Assembly (NCBI RefSeq): GCF_902833645.1
Contig: NZ_CADFGE010000013.1
Coordinates: forward strand, 124,001 to 188,000
Reading direction: 5' to 3'
Length of the DNA stretch: 64,000 nucleotides
Origin: Paraburkholderia fungorum
GTDB lineage: Bacteria > Pseudomonadota > Gammaproteobacteria > Burkholderiales > Burkholderiaceae
The notes beneath the pieces were generated by a model. It worked only from the letters and a program-made list of their open reading frames with translations. It had not been told where the DNA came from and searched no databases. Of this stretch, positions 49,140-57,888 are shown piece after piece (position 1 is the first letter of the stretch; each line of letters opens with the position of its first letter). The translations under genes and the position numbers were made by a program.

Positions 49140-49760
49140 GTGACAGCAGATCACCGGGAAAGTGTGGACGACAACCGTCGCAGGTGGCTGATCGCAACGT
49201 CGGTTGCGGGGGGCATTGCGGGGGTGGCTACTCTTGTGCCTTTTGTCGATTCGTTCGCGCCGTCCGAGCGGGCCAAGGCAGCAGGCGCACCGGTCAACGC
49301 AGATATCAGCAATCTGCGTAGCGGCGAAATGATGACGGTCGCCTGGCGCGGCATGCCGGTGTTTCTCGTCAACCGGACCGACAGAATGCTGGCAGATGTG
49401 GTCACGGCGGATCCGATGGTCGCAGACCCGGCCACACGACATCCGTTCTCGATGCCCCTGCCGAACTACTGCAGGAACGAGTACCGGTCGCGTTCCGATC
49501 ATAGGAATCTCCTCGTTGTCGTCGGCGTCTGCACGCATCTGGGCTGCACACCCGGGGCACGATTCCAGGAAGGCCCGCAGTCCAGTCTCCCTGACAACTG
49601 GCCAGGCGGTTTTCTCTGCCCGTGCCATGGCTCTACCTACGACCTCGCTGGCCGCGTTTTCAGGAACAAGCCAGCGCCGCAAAACCTCGACGTGCCACGC
49701 TTCATCTTTACATCGCCCACAAGCGTTTCGATCGGGCGAGACGAGCAGGGAGAAGCTTGA
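49140..49760 (+). CDS. petA: Rieske [2Fe-2S] subunit of cytochrome bc1 (orphan)
   Basis: This 206-residue protein has the ubiquinol-cytochrome c reductase Rieske layout: Tat-like N-terminal anchor (DDNRRRWLIATSVAGGIAG), then the cluster boxes CTHLGC and CPCHGS (about residues 131 and 162). The GTG at 49140 was chosen because it begins the family-like part. No cytochrome b or c1 gene follows, unlike the usual petABC operon, so it is an extra copy. It may replace the normal subunit under metal stress; iron-sulfur clusters are copper targets. This is inference. Confidence 0.88.
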   Translation: MTADHRESVDDNRRRWLIATSVAGGIAGVATLVPFVDSFAPSERAKAAGAPVNADISNLRSGEMMTVAWRGMPVFLVNRTDRMLADVVTADPMVADPATRHPFSMPLPNYCRNEYRSRSDHRNLLVVVGVCTHLGCTPGARFQEGPQSSLPDNWPGGFLCPCHGSTYDLAGRVFRNKPAPQNLDVPRFIFTSPTSVSIGRDEQGEA

Positions 49761-50459
49761 TCCGGCTCGTGCGCTCCGGCTGCGAACCGCGCCGTGCGAA
49801 GGGCACCCAATCGGTGTCACTTGCGCGGTCGACTTCCGCGAAAGCGGGTCATCCGCGGCGAACTTCACGGGAGCGCCGCAGGAAGATCGCATCAGATCGC
49901 TGAGCATCGCTATGCCTGGCTCCATGCCTGCCGTCTCGACTTCTCACTCGATCTGGGTGTCGCGCTTGAATCCACGCAGGGCTCCTTAAGGTTGTCTTCA
50001 GCCTGATCTGCAGGCGAAGGCTTCAACGTCTGGACGACTCATTTCGAAATACTGTGTAGTTGCCGATGAGGACGATTGGAGCATTCAAGCTCGTCTCGGT
50101 GTCGTGCCGCGGACAATCGCATCACCTCGCTCGTTGACGGCATCGACTGGCGAGTGGCACAGTACTGTAGCGGCAACTCTTCCGGTTCCGATCGGTGCCA
50201 TGTCCTGGCGGCAATCTTTCATCGCTGTGTAATCGAAGACGGCTTCCTTTGCGCGTATTCCGTAATCGCGGTCTGCGCGAGGGAGCAGGCCCACCAATGG
50301 ACACGCGCGAAAACATGTTCCCTGCTGGACAGTCGCCCACGCGACAAGGCCACGCGGGCGGTGTTCGCGGCCACGAATCTGGCAGTAGAGTCGAGATGTG
50401 GCGCGGTAGCAGTAGGTTCGGCTTGTCTGTTGCCGCCTCTTTCGTCTGGCGGTGCCCGA
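49761..50459. other. Intergenic region between Rieske gene and intron
   Basis: About 700 bases with no recognised gene. Short frames such as AEHRYAWLHACRLD occur but show no family I know. Confidence 0.45.
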
Positions 50460-52370
50460 ATATCCTCGCCTTAACCCCGTTTCCACATCCCGCTCATCGA
50501 ACCCAGCGTGCAGATCTCCCGCACTGGGCTCTCGGACAAGACATCACGCCTTCACACACGCCAGGCTACGCCCCCACGGGAGCTCAGACGTACGAGACCG
50601 AAGTACCCGTAGAGGTGCGAGGACGGATAGGTCCCGCCCCTGCGACGTCTGAGCTTGTACTTGTTGCGTAACCACCGGCGCAACCGCGCAGCGGTGTAGC
50701 TGTCGAGCGCACGGTATGCCCGGCTAACGCTCCCTACCTGGAAGTAGTTCGCCCAGCCGCGTAACGTGCGGTTTAACCTGCCCACCAGTTCCGTGGTTTC
50801 TTGCCATGCCGTCTTGAGGGCGGTCATTGCATAAATCTTCTCGACCATGCGCCGGATACTCTTCTTCGACGGGCGCATGCCCATACGGGCCTGACCAGTT
50901 GTCGCTGAGTACATCCGCCCAAACGTAAAACCCCGGAAGTCGAATTCGCCTTCCGGCACCTTGCAGATTCGTGTCTTCTCCTCGTTCACCGTCAGCTTCA
51001 GCTTGCTCATGATCTCACGCAGTCGTAACAAGGCTTCCTCAGCCTTGCCCCGTTTGCACAGGATCACCAGATCGTCCGCGTAGGTCACGATTCGACTGCC
51101 AAGACTTCGCTGAAGTCCGAGCCTCTTCCATGCCAGCACAAACCGGCGCATATAAATATTTGCCAGTAGTGGTGAGATAGGTGAACCCTGCGGAATGCCG
51201 CGTCTGCTGTCCCTGGCCTCCGTCGTACGTTTCTTCCGCCCTCGGTTATCGGTTTCTTCAACGGGGCATTCCAGCCACATCTTGATCAGATGAAGCACGC
51301 GCCGATCCACGATGCGTCGCTCGAGCGACAACATCAATTCGGCGTGTGGAATACTTCCGAAGTAGTCCGCAAGGTCAGCATCAACAACGTCCGTTTGCCC
51401 GCGATGCAGCCGTTCCTCCACCTCGATCACCGCTTGCTGGGCGTTTCGCCCCGCGCGGTAAGCGTATTGCTCTTGTGGAAGGTCCGCTTCAAAGATCGGT
51501 TCGAGCACCAGCATCGCTGCTGTCATGCACACCCGGTCTCGCAGGGTCGAGATGCCCAAGGGCCTCAGCTTGCCATTGGCCTTCGGGATAAACACTCTTC
51601 TGATAGGGTCCGGCCGGTAAGTCTCCTGCCTGAGCGCAAGCGCCAGTTCGCCGAGCCACTTCGACACCCCATACGCTTCGACCTCCGCGAAGTCCTGCCG
51701 GTCGACACCCGGCGCGCCCTTGTTCGAGCGACACTGAGCGTACGCATGCGCCAGCACGTCTTCACGATAGATCTTGTCGTACAGCGCGTAGAAGCGATAC
51801 CCGGCTTCTGCCTTCGCTTTCGCGTGTAACGCCGTCTGCAGCTTCTGAACACTGATCGGAGTTGATAGGTTTCCCAATCTCCAGGTCCCTCACTACGTGT
51901 TGCGTTGGTCTTGAACTGAGGCCCCTTCCCTCCACCGGCATTGCCCGGCTTCATCGGTACTACGGGCCTCTCCGTCATCCCAAGGCGCCCGGCCTGTCCC
52001 TCACGGGCGTCCGGTTGGTCATCCCTGACCACGCCAAGGGACTTCCCGTGTTGCGTACGCTTTCCTTGTGTACATGCTGTCGCCACTACCCCGGCGCAGC
52101 GACTGGGCGTCCAGCCTGCTCATTCACCCAGTCGTATCAGCCTTCCCCGATAGGGTTGTCGGGTCGGCCTGCGCATCGTCCTTTTCGAGGTTTGCTCAGC
52201 GTTCACTCGCGTTACGGCCTGCACACTCGCGCTGTCACCAATTCGTGACACGCTTACCCGAAGGCTTCAGCCACTTCGTTACCTCCATGACTGCTCCGGT
52301 TGCTTCCGGCTGGAGCGGTTGCCGGGCGGGGCTTACACCCGCTGGAAAGCGCCACCTTTTCACGGCGCAC
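50460..52370 (-). mobile_element. Group II intron with intron-encoded protein
   Basis: The element runs leftward. Its 5' end is placed at 52370, where the minus strand begins GTGCGCCGTGAAAAGG, the group II GUGYG start. The catalytic domain V hairpin is at 50531-50499 on the minus strand (GAGCCCAGTGCGGG, loop, CACGCTGGGTTC with the AGC triad). Domain VI follows and the 3' end lies near 50450-50470, but I could not fix it exactly. The reverse transcriptase gene lies between domains I and V. Inserted sequence is intergenic, so no gene seems to be interrupted. Confidence 0.85.
50552..51877 (-). CDS. ltrA: Group II intron reverse transcriptase/maturase
   Basis: This 441-residue protein has RT blocks: RRVFIPKANGKLRPLGI (block 1-2), RGIPQGSPISPLLAN (block 4) and the catalytic YADD (VTYADDLVILCK). 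A maturase domain X follows (LNRTLRGWANYFQVG). No HNH endonuclease domain is seen, so it should use nicked or replication-fork DNA for mobility. It starts with TTG at 51877, after GGAGA. All catalytic parts appear intact, so the element may be active. Confidence 0.93.
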   Translation of the reverse strand: MGNLSTPISVQKLQTALHAKAKAEAGYRFYALYDKIYREDVLAHAYAQCRSNKGAPGVDRQDFAEVEAYGVSKWLGELALALRQETYRPDPIRRVFIPKANGKLRPLGISTLRDRVCMTAAMLVLEPIFEADLPQEQYAYRAGRNAQQAVIEVEERLHRGQTDVVDADLADYFGSIPHAELMLSLERRIVDRRVLHLIKMWLECPVEETDNRGRKKRTTEARDSRRGIPQGSPISPLLANIYMRRFVLAWKRLGLQRSLGSRIVTYADDLVILCKRGKAEEALLRLREIMSKLKLTVNEEKTRICKVPEGEFDFRGFTFGRMYSATTGQARMGMRPSKKSIRRMVEKIYAMTALKTAWQETTELVGRLNRTLRGWANYFQVGSVSRAYRALDSYTAARLRRWLRNKYKLRRRRGGTYPSSHLYGYFGLVRLSSRGGVAWRV

Positions 52371-52421
52371 ACCCGGAGCGGTCTTTCGGCGCGCAAGGTC
52401 GTCCCGATCATCGCCCACTTC

Positions 52422-52448
52422 GACCCGGTTCACGCCGGGTCTTTTTTT
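52422..52448 (+). terminator. Rho-independent terminator (rightward)
   Basis: GACCCGG-TTCACG-CCGGGTC at 52422-52441 forms a strong stem, followed by seven T. No complete rightward gene ends just before it, so it may be a leftover from sequence replaced by the intron. Confidence 0.7.
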
Positions 52449-52534
52449 GTGGGTCAGGCCTATCGCGCGGCGCGAAGTAGTCTTCGCCAGACGAGCCTCC
52501 GAGAAAAACAACGGGACCAACCACCCCGAACTCG

Positions 52535-53194
52535 TTACCACTCGAGCGGATTGAGAAATTGTCCCCATTGCCCCCAGTGTGGGAAGAACATCGGTACCCG
52601 ATGCAGGTAGGCCTCATACTCCGCGCCGAACCGGCGGATCATTTCCCGTTCCTCTTTCCGTGCAAGCCGCACGTAGGCCAGCACGATGACCGGAAACAGC
52701 GCGAGCGTGACGACCGTCGGCCAATGCACGATCTGGCCGAAGACGGCCAGCATGATTCCGCTGTACTGCGGATGGCGCACCACGCCATACAGACCGTCGA
52801 CCTCCATGCGCCCCTCGCGGGTGCTCAGATAAACTGCGCGCCAGCCCACGACAAGAAGTGAAATGCCGAACAGGACAAATACCCCTCCGAGCAACATCTC
52901 CAACATCGCACCCGTTTCGCCGTAACCGAGCAGCGTGGCCCAGAGATGACCCGTGAAAGCAGTGCGGGGAATGTCGATGCCAAAGAATCCGGTCAACAGG
53001 TAGATGGTGAGCGGAAACCCGTACATCTCGGCGTAGAGCGCAATGATGAACGCCTGGACCAGACCGGCGCCGGTCCATTGACGCCACCCTTTTGGCGCCG
53101 CGAAGCGGTATAGAATCCAGCTCGCCAGTACGATCATGATCGCTACCAGCCCCCAGTGCCCGTAGTGTTCGGCAAAGCCAGTCATATCATTCAT
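52535..53194 (-). CDS. Isoprenylcysteine carboxyl methyltransferase family protein
   Basis: This 219-residue membrane protein has about five helices and the ICMT/PEMT-type C-terminal motif GLYGVVRHPQYSGIMLAVFGQ (about residues 128-148) and EEREMIRRFGAEYEAY (about 181). It is probably a membrane methyltransferase; the substrate is not known. ATG at 53194 was chosen over an upstream start. It is last in the leftward cueR-led redox operon. Confidence 0.85.
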   Translation of the reverse strand: MNDMTGFAEHYGHWGLVAIMIVLASWILYRFAAPKGWRQWTGAGLVQAFIIALYAEMYGFPLTIYLLTGFFGIDIPRTAFTGHLWATLLGYGETGAMLEMLLGGVFVLFGISLLVVGWRAVYLSTREGRMEVDGLYGVVRHPQYSGIMLAVFGQIVHWPTVVTLALFPVIVLAYVRLARKEEREMIRRFGAEYEAYLHRVPMFFPHWGQWGQFLNPLEW

Positions 53195-53517
53195 GTCGGG
53201 ACTCCCTCTCACGAGATGGCGAGCGAGGCAGCATCATCTCGATAGCCTCTCTCACGGCCGGCGTCTGCTGCTCGCCCGGTTCTCGCGGTTATGCCAGCTT
53301 CGGATCGACCGCAATCTGTCACCGCCCGTCGTGCCCGGCTATCCACTTTGCCGGTCGCACTTTCCGATACGCTCTACCTGTCGCCAGAGGCCGCGAAGAG
53401 TCGATTCACACGACCGGTCAGGCACCGCCCGAACCGTGAACGGACGCGGCGGTCACAACCTAACCGGCAACCCCGGCACGCAGCACCGCAACCTGGATCC
53501 GATCGCCCGCGCGCTCA
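53195..53517. other. Gap between methyltransferase and glutaredoxin-like genes
   Basis: These 323 bases hold no recognised gene or regulatory box. Confidence 0.45.
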
Positions 53518-53796
53518 TCAACGTGTGATAGCCACCATCGACAATCTCTGTTCGAACGCCCGTCGAAGCTTTCTCTCGGACGGTCGGCCATAACACAGTG
53601 GCTCGTCATCAAGCACAATGCCCGGCGGAAAGAGAATGCCGCACCGGACCGCGAGTGCCTGCCCCTCCGCCGAGTTGGCGGAAAGCGTGGATATCACCAG
53701 CGGATACTCTGCCGACAACCTGTTGAGCATGGCCATCGCGATATCGCAGAACATGCAGTCGGCCTTCGTAACCACAACAACGTTCAGTGATTTCAT
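53518..53796 (-). CDS. Glutaredoxin/thioredoxin-like protein
   Basis: This 92-residue protein has a short thioredoxin fold with CMFC in KADCMFCDIAM (about residues 14-17) and a cis-Pro region FPPGIVLDDE. Its position next to the membrane redoxin and CcdA genes suggests a thiol relay: cytoplasmic thioredoxin-like to CcdA to periplasmic redoxin. Confidence 0.8.
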   Translation of the reverse strand: MKSLNVVVVTKADCMFCDIAMAMLNRLSAEYPLVISTLSANSAEGQALAVRCGILFPPGIVLDDEPLCYGRPSERKLRRAFEQRLSMVAITR

Positions 53797-53805
53797 GGGC
53801 GCCTC

Positions 53806-54486
53806 TCAGCTGGTTTTCTGCAAACCGCGTCGCATATCGGCAAGCAGGTTAGCGACCGGCAGGTACATCGTATAGGCGGGTGCGCCGCCGTAGTCCGCCC
53901 GCCACTTTATCCGGCCATCCGCACCTATCAGCACAAAGGTATGACCGTCCCGGCTTTGGCCCATCATGCCGTAGTCGTTGGCGTGATATGCCCTCGACAC
54001 AACAAGATCAGGGTCCGACAGGACCGGCATTGAGAGCCCCGCATCGCTCGCCTTCCGTTTCAGAAGATCGACGGGGTCACTGGCAATCGTGACGATCTGA
54101 TCAACGCCGAGTGCGTGAAACTCCTGAAACTTGAGTCCGACATCTTTGGCCTGATCCCAGCACGGCTGGCAGGTGACGCCCTCCTGAAAATACAGAAGGA
54201 CCGTCTTGCCCCGAAAACTGGCCAGATCGAAAGCGCTGCCAGCAGTACTCATCAGCTGGATCGGCGGTGCAATCTGGCCTGGACCAGGATCCCCCACCTG
54301 GAAACTGTATTTGCCGGCCAGTTCGTCGCTGGCCGACGCTCCACCATGATCCGGCGCATTTGATCTGGATAGCAGAACGATAGCTGTCACCAGGCCAATG
54401 AGTATCGCGGTGGCCACCCCAAGGATGAGTTTTGTCCGAAGATCGATTCGTTGACCATCGAATGGTTTCGCCTGTACCTGTTTCAT
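53806..54486 (-). CDS. Membrane-anchored AhpC/TSA-type redoxin
   Basis: This 226-residue protein has one N-terminal membrane helix (LILGVATAILIGLVTAIVLL, about 19-38) and a periplasmic redoxin domain with CQPC (GVTCQPCWDQ, about residue 105) and the family region PVLSDPDLVVSRAYHAND. It may reduce copper-oxidised thiols or peroxides outside the membrane with electrons from CcdA. GGAGG precedes ATG 54486. It is 12 bases after the ccdA gene. Confidence 0.88.
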   Translation of the reverse strand: MKQVQAKPFDGQRIDLRTKLILGVATAILIGLVTAIVLLSRSNAPDHGGASASDELAGKYSFQVGDPGPGQIAPPIQLMSTAGSAFDLASFRGKTVLLYFQEGVTCQPCWDQAKDVGLKFQEFHALGVDQIVTIASDPVDLLKRKASDAGLSMPVLSDPDLVVSRAYHANDYGMMGQSRDGHTFVLIGADGRIKWRADYGGAPAYTMYLPVANLLADMRRGLQKTS

Positions 54487-54497
54487 GTTGTCCTCCG

Positions 54498-55406
54498 TTA
54501 TTCCTGCCGGGTTTTTTGAAGGTCGACGTCTTTGTCGTCATGCCGTGCCGGACGCCATTGTGTGCGCGCCCGCAATACGAGCGCCGTCACGGCAACCAGC
54601 AGTAGTACCGCAGCCAGCCAGTTCGGAATGACTGAAAGCGCATTGGTCACGAGCTGCCCGATATGCTGAAGCCAGACCGAGACCACCAGCGCCCAGTGAC
54701 TGGAGGTTGGCATTGAGTGATAGGCAAGTCCGGTCCACAATGTTGCAATGCCTATCACGGCAAGCAGCAGTCCGCTCGCCAGCATCGACGCAGAAAGCGT
54801 GCGCTGCAGCGGACCGATACGCCACGTCAAGCTTCTGCTCCGGAAGAGTCGACTTGATCGCCAGTCGTATCGCTCCCAGAGCAGCGAGATCACAAAAAGC
54901 GGTGCCACCATGCCGAAGACGTATGCGCCACCCAGACCGGCCGCGAGTACGGCAGACGGCGCCACGCTCGACAACGCGATGACGCCGGCAAGCACAGGGG
55001 CGCAGCACGAACTGGCGACGCCCGAGAACATGCCGAGAGAATAGATGCTGATCGGACCGGCGCCGCCGGTGGCGGATCGCCCCGGCATGGGGAGCTGAAG
55101 TTTGCCGCCGAGCAACGTGAACGCCGCCATTCCCATCATCAGTGAACCGCCGATCAGGTAGAGCGGTGTGTGCTGCGTGACGAACAGTTCGCGCAGCACC
55201 ACCGCGCCCATGACCAGCGGCAGGATCACTGTCGCGACACCCGCCGCGAAGATAAAGCTCATCGCTACCAGCTTGCTGCGGTTCTGGAAGGAACTGGCGA
55301 AGTACGCCGGCAGCATGACCGAAATGCAACACGGTGCGAACAGCGCGATCATGCCGGCAATGAACGCGGCGATTACAGATCCCCCGAAAAAAATACTGGT
55401 CCCCAT
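54498..55406 (-). CDS. CcdA-family thiol electron transporter
   Basis: This 302-residue membrane protein has six to eight helices and two cysteine sites: LFAPCCISVMLPAY (about residues 24-33) and SSCCAPVLAGV (about 132), matching the CcdA/DsbD helix 1 and helix 4 positions. It carries reducing power from cytoplasm to the periplasmic redoxin encoded next. A strong AAGGAGG site precedes ATG 55406. The C-terminal region adds two helices and a basic tail (KTRQE). Confidence 0.9.
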   Translation of the reverse strand: MGTSIFFGGSVIAAFIAGMIALFAPCCISVMLPAYFASSFQNRSKLVAMSFIFAAGVATVILPLVMGAVVLRELFVTQHTPLYLIGGSLMMGMAAFTLLGGKLQLPMPGRSATGGAGPISIYSLGMFSGVASSCCAPVLAGVIALSSVAPSAVLAAGLGGAYVFGMVAPLFVISLLWERYDWRSSRLFRSRSLTWRIGPLQRTLSASMLASGLLLAVIGIATLWTGLAYHSMPTSSHWALVVSVWLQHIGQLVTNALSVIPNWLAAVLLLVAVTALVLRARTQWRPARHDDKDVDLQKTRQE

Positions 55407-55683
55407 CTTTTCCTCCTTTGTTGGATCATCGCCAGCGGATTATTCGGACTGCCGACGTGATGCGTTTTCTTGCTGAGGCTCAGCCATGCAACTCACTACC
55501 TCGGCTTCTTCGTCCCAGTGCGTGCCTGTCCTGCGTGTGCCTGCTGCACATCTGCTGCATCGTCATCAAGGTTCAGGCGACGACATGCCTCCTGCGATCA
55601 TGGGAGCAATCGCATGGATGTCGCCTGTCGGGACGATCGCGCACGATGGCGCGTTCGCCCACCATGGCAGCCGTTGCGAATCG

Positions 55684-55935
55684 CTACTTGTTGATACGCG
55701 ATTGCGGCTGCGGATCCTGCGATGTGTCACTCCGGGGCGCGCGTTGATCGCCCTTGTTGGAGTTGTTCATGCCTTTCATCATGAAGATCATGGACAACGG
55801 GCACAGCAGGAACAGCAGGGACGGTCCGAGGCTCAATACGAGTGTTCGGAACTGAGGTAACGCTGCATAAGCTCCAGCCAGCACGACGAGCAGGACGAGC
55901 CCTGTGGTGACCATCGTTTTCATATTGCATTTCAT
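55684..55935 (-). CDS. DUF2933 small membrane protein (copy 3)
   Basis: This 83-residue protein starts MKCNMKTMV and has LLFLLCPLSMIFMMKGMN, closest to copy 2 at 28039. Two membrane helices are predicted, and a basic, charged tail follows. AGGAG precedes ATG 55935. It belongs to the leftward operon headed by the cueR gene at 56892. Confidence 0.85.
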   Translation of the reverse strand: MKCNMKTMVTTGLVLLVVLAGAYAALPQFRTLVLSLGPSLLFLLCPLSMIFMMKGMNNSNKGDQRAPRSDTSQDPQPQSRINK

Positions 55936-55993
55936 GGTGTTGCTCCTATCTCAAAGTCGGGAAATTGCCCGGGTTGAACAGGCAACGAGCGTG

Positions 55994-56281
55994 TTATTTC
56001 GCCGGTGGCGTCTGGATCTTGTCGGCGTACTTGAGCATGATGTCGCCCATCGCCTTCATCATTTCGCCGTGCATCTGCATGGCGAGTTTTTCATTCCCCG
56101 GAGGAAGTTGTCCCATCATCGGACAGTGACCCATCATCCCGCCACTCATCATTCCTCCGCCCATCATCGAGCTGCCGCCATCGTGCGTTGCCGGTTGCGA
56201 TGGGCCTGCTGCCACGCTCCATCCACTCGCGCCAGAAAGCGCCAGGGCCAGCGACACAGCAGCTAAGCGTCTGGTGTTCAT
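55994..56281 (-). CDS. Met/His-rich exported protein
   Basis: This 95-residue protein has a signal peptide to about residue 24 and a Met-rich segment (SMMGGGMMSGGMMGHCPMM, about 38-56) followed by MHGEMMKAMGDIM. Met, His and one Cys make a soft-metal-binding surface, so periplasmic copper or silver sequestration is likely by analogy with Met-rich copper proteins. No assigned family. It lies between the CopL-like and DUF2933 genes. Confidence 0.8.
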   Translation of the reverse strand: MNTRRLAAVSLALALSGASGWSVAAGPSQPATHDGGSSMMGGGMMSGGMMGHCPMMGQLPPGNEKLAMQMHGEMMKAMGDIMLKYADKIQTPPAK

Positions 56282-56452
56282 TTCAATCTCCTTTGCCAGT
56301 CCCGGAATCCGGAGCTGAAGGTTGTCTGTTGTTCATGGGGCGCCACGGGAAAATCGCTCGACGCAATGATTCAACCGAATCATCGGCGTGCTGACGCAAA
56401 GCCGTGGTGGCGAGCTGGTACAGCCCGCATACGACTGATGCCTCGAACGGTG

Positions 56453-56830
56453 TTACAGAACTTCTGGTGGGCGCTGCGGAAGGTCGGGAACGAATTGCGG
56501 AGAGAGCGTCGCGTCGAGTGACGCGTAGACGGGTGCGGAAGGGGTAGCGACAATCGCGACCGGAATTGCGGGGATCGCCGCAAGACTGCAGCCAAGGCTA
56601 CCGATGCTGCCGTGGCAATCGGCCTGATGCATCGTCGATACGGCAGTGTGCGGGTGCATTGTTGCACCCGCGGGTGTTGCTGCATGCTGCATTGCCGAAT
56701 GATGTCGTGCAGTATGCGATCCGGTCATCGAGGACGAAACCTGCGGGCAAACCAGTACCGGCGCGGCGAACCCTGTCAAAGGCAGCCAGGCGATCAGGAA
56801 GCACAGTACTAATTTAGCGGCGTATCTCAC
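56453..56830 (-). CDS. CopL-like Cys/His-rich exported protein (copy 1)
   Basis: This 125-residue protein has a signal-like helix (LVLCFLIAWLPLTGFAAPVLVC), a central Met/His/Cys-rich region (HTARHHSAMQHA, MHPHTAVSTMHQADC) and a short C-terminal block ending LPQRPPEVL. This layout, including the C-terminal RPP, resembles CopL-type copper-resistance proteins. The GTG at 56830 is preferred; the frame opens as TTG at 56902 within cueR. It directly follows cueR. Confidence 0.6.
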   Translation of the reverse strand: MRYAAKLVLCFLIAWLPLTGFAAPVLVCPQVSSSMTGSHTARHHSAMQHAATPAGATMHPHTAVSTMHQADCHGSIGSLGCSLAAIPAIPVAIVATPSAPVYASLDATLSPQFVPDLPQRPPEVL

Positions 56831-56891
56831 GGCATCGCTCAAACATGGAATGGAGCACTTCGGCCAGTATTTGTTACGTTTCTGGTGCAAA

Positions 56892-57338
56892 TCACGAAGC
56901 AAGCGCCGCAGTGCGGCTTCCCCCCTTGTGATTCGGCAACTGTCGGCTAACAGGATGGCTGATCCCCTCCAGAATCGGACACCGCGGCCGCTTGTCGCCT
57001 GCGCAGTGCCGCGCCAGGTAGCTCAGAGTGTCACGCATCGTGACCAGTTCCGCGATCCGGGTATCCAGCTCGCGTATGTGCTGGGTGGCGATCGCCTTGA
57101 CTTCAGCGCTCGCCCGGTCCTGGTTCTCCCACAACGAAAGCAGCTGTCTGATCTGGTCGATTGAAAATCCCAACGTACGCGCCTGCCGGATGAACCGCAG
57201 CACGTGGATATCATTGTCGCCATAAATCCGGTAGCCACCTTCGGTCCGCCCGGCAGCCTGCACCAGGTCGATCGTCTCATAGTAGCGGATCATTTTGGCC
57301 GTGACGCCCGAGGCGCTCGCCGCTTGTCCGATGTTCAT
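56892..57338 (-). CDS. cueR: CueR-type copper regulator (third copy)
   Basis: This 148-residue protein has HTH MNIGQAASASGVTAKMIRYYE, Ser77, Cys112 and Cys120 (CAGDKRPRCPIL), a complete Cu(I) site. It starts at ATG 57338. It heads a leftward run of CopL-like, Met-rich, DUF2933, CcdA, redoxin, glutaredoxin-like and methyltransferase genes, behind site F. Confidence 0.95.
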   Translation of the reverse strand: MNIGQAASASGVTAKMIRYYETIDLVQAAGRTEGGYRIYGDNDIHVLRFIRQARTLGFSIDQIRQLLSLWENQDRASAEVKAIATQHIRELDTRIAELVTMRDTLSYLARHCAGDKRPRCPILEGISHPVSRQLPNHKGGSRTAALAS

Positions 57339-57479
57339 CCTGCACCTCATACGTTAAGTCACGGCGATTTGACCAGGGCCATGGTCGTGCGCGTCAAAAC
57401 GCCGCATCACGTGGTCCGGACTCGAGCCCGGGAAACCCTCAACAGCCGGCTCCGTGCGCCTATCTTCGGGCCTGCATTT

Positions 57480-57510
57480 ACTCTAGACCTTCCCGTTGCG
57501 GGAATGTCAA
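57480..57510 (-). promoter_or_regulatory. CueR-like operator-promoter (site F)
   Basis: TTGACA (57510-57505) and TAGAGT (57485-57480) on the minus strand are 19 bases apart, with the near-perfect dyad TTCCCGCAACGGGAA in the spacer. It serves the leftward cueR operon. Confidence 0.88.
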
Positions 57511-57555
57511 GGTCTTTTTTTTGCGCGGTGCCGCATCCGGAACGCACGCAGCCCC

Positions 57556-57586
57556 TTGACACTCCAGTCATGGGAGTGCCTAGACT
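57556..57586 (+). promoter_or_regulatory. CueR-like operator-promoter (site G)
   Basis: TTGACA (57556-57561) and TAGACT (57581-57586) are 19 bases apart with the perfect dyad CACTCC-N7-GGAGTG between. It serves the rightward CopL-like gene, 45 bases from site F. Confidence 0.88.
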
Positions 57587-57888
57587 CCGGTCTATTGTCT
57601 GATATGGGACTGCGCAGTACTGCGCGATGGCGAACGCCCGGGGTCACGCTCGAACGACGGCGCCACTTTCCGTGCGCGATCCGAACGGCAAAACCGGCGG
57701 CGATCAGGAAAACCAACCTCTAGAGGCGACAGAAATGCGGTGCACAACAACGAAGGCGACGACACGACTGGGGTACCGGACGGACGGCGCGACCGCATAC
57801 GCCGCATGGGCTACTGGATGTGCGAGGTCGACGCTCGGAGATCCGTCGTGCATTTCCCTTGTCGTCCATCAGGCAGCCTGACCGGATC

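Larger units (their letters stand above)
57339..57888. other. Divergent control region with two CueR-like sites
   Basis: Sites F and G lie back to back at 57480-57510 and 57556-57586. From 57587 to 57888 no gene was recognised, giving the rightward CopL-like transcript a leader of about 300 bases. Confidence 0.6.

Noticed and set aside
51878..52448. Class C group II intron placed after a terminator
   Set aside because: The terminator reads rightward while the intron reads leftward, so the class C target rule is not met.
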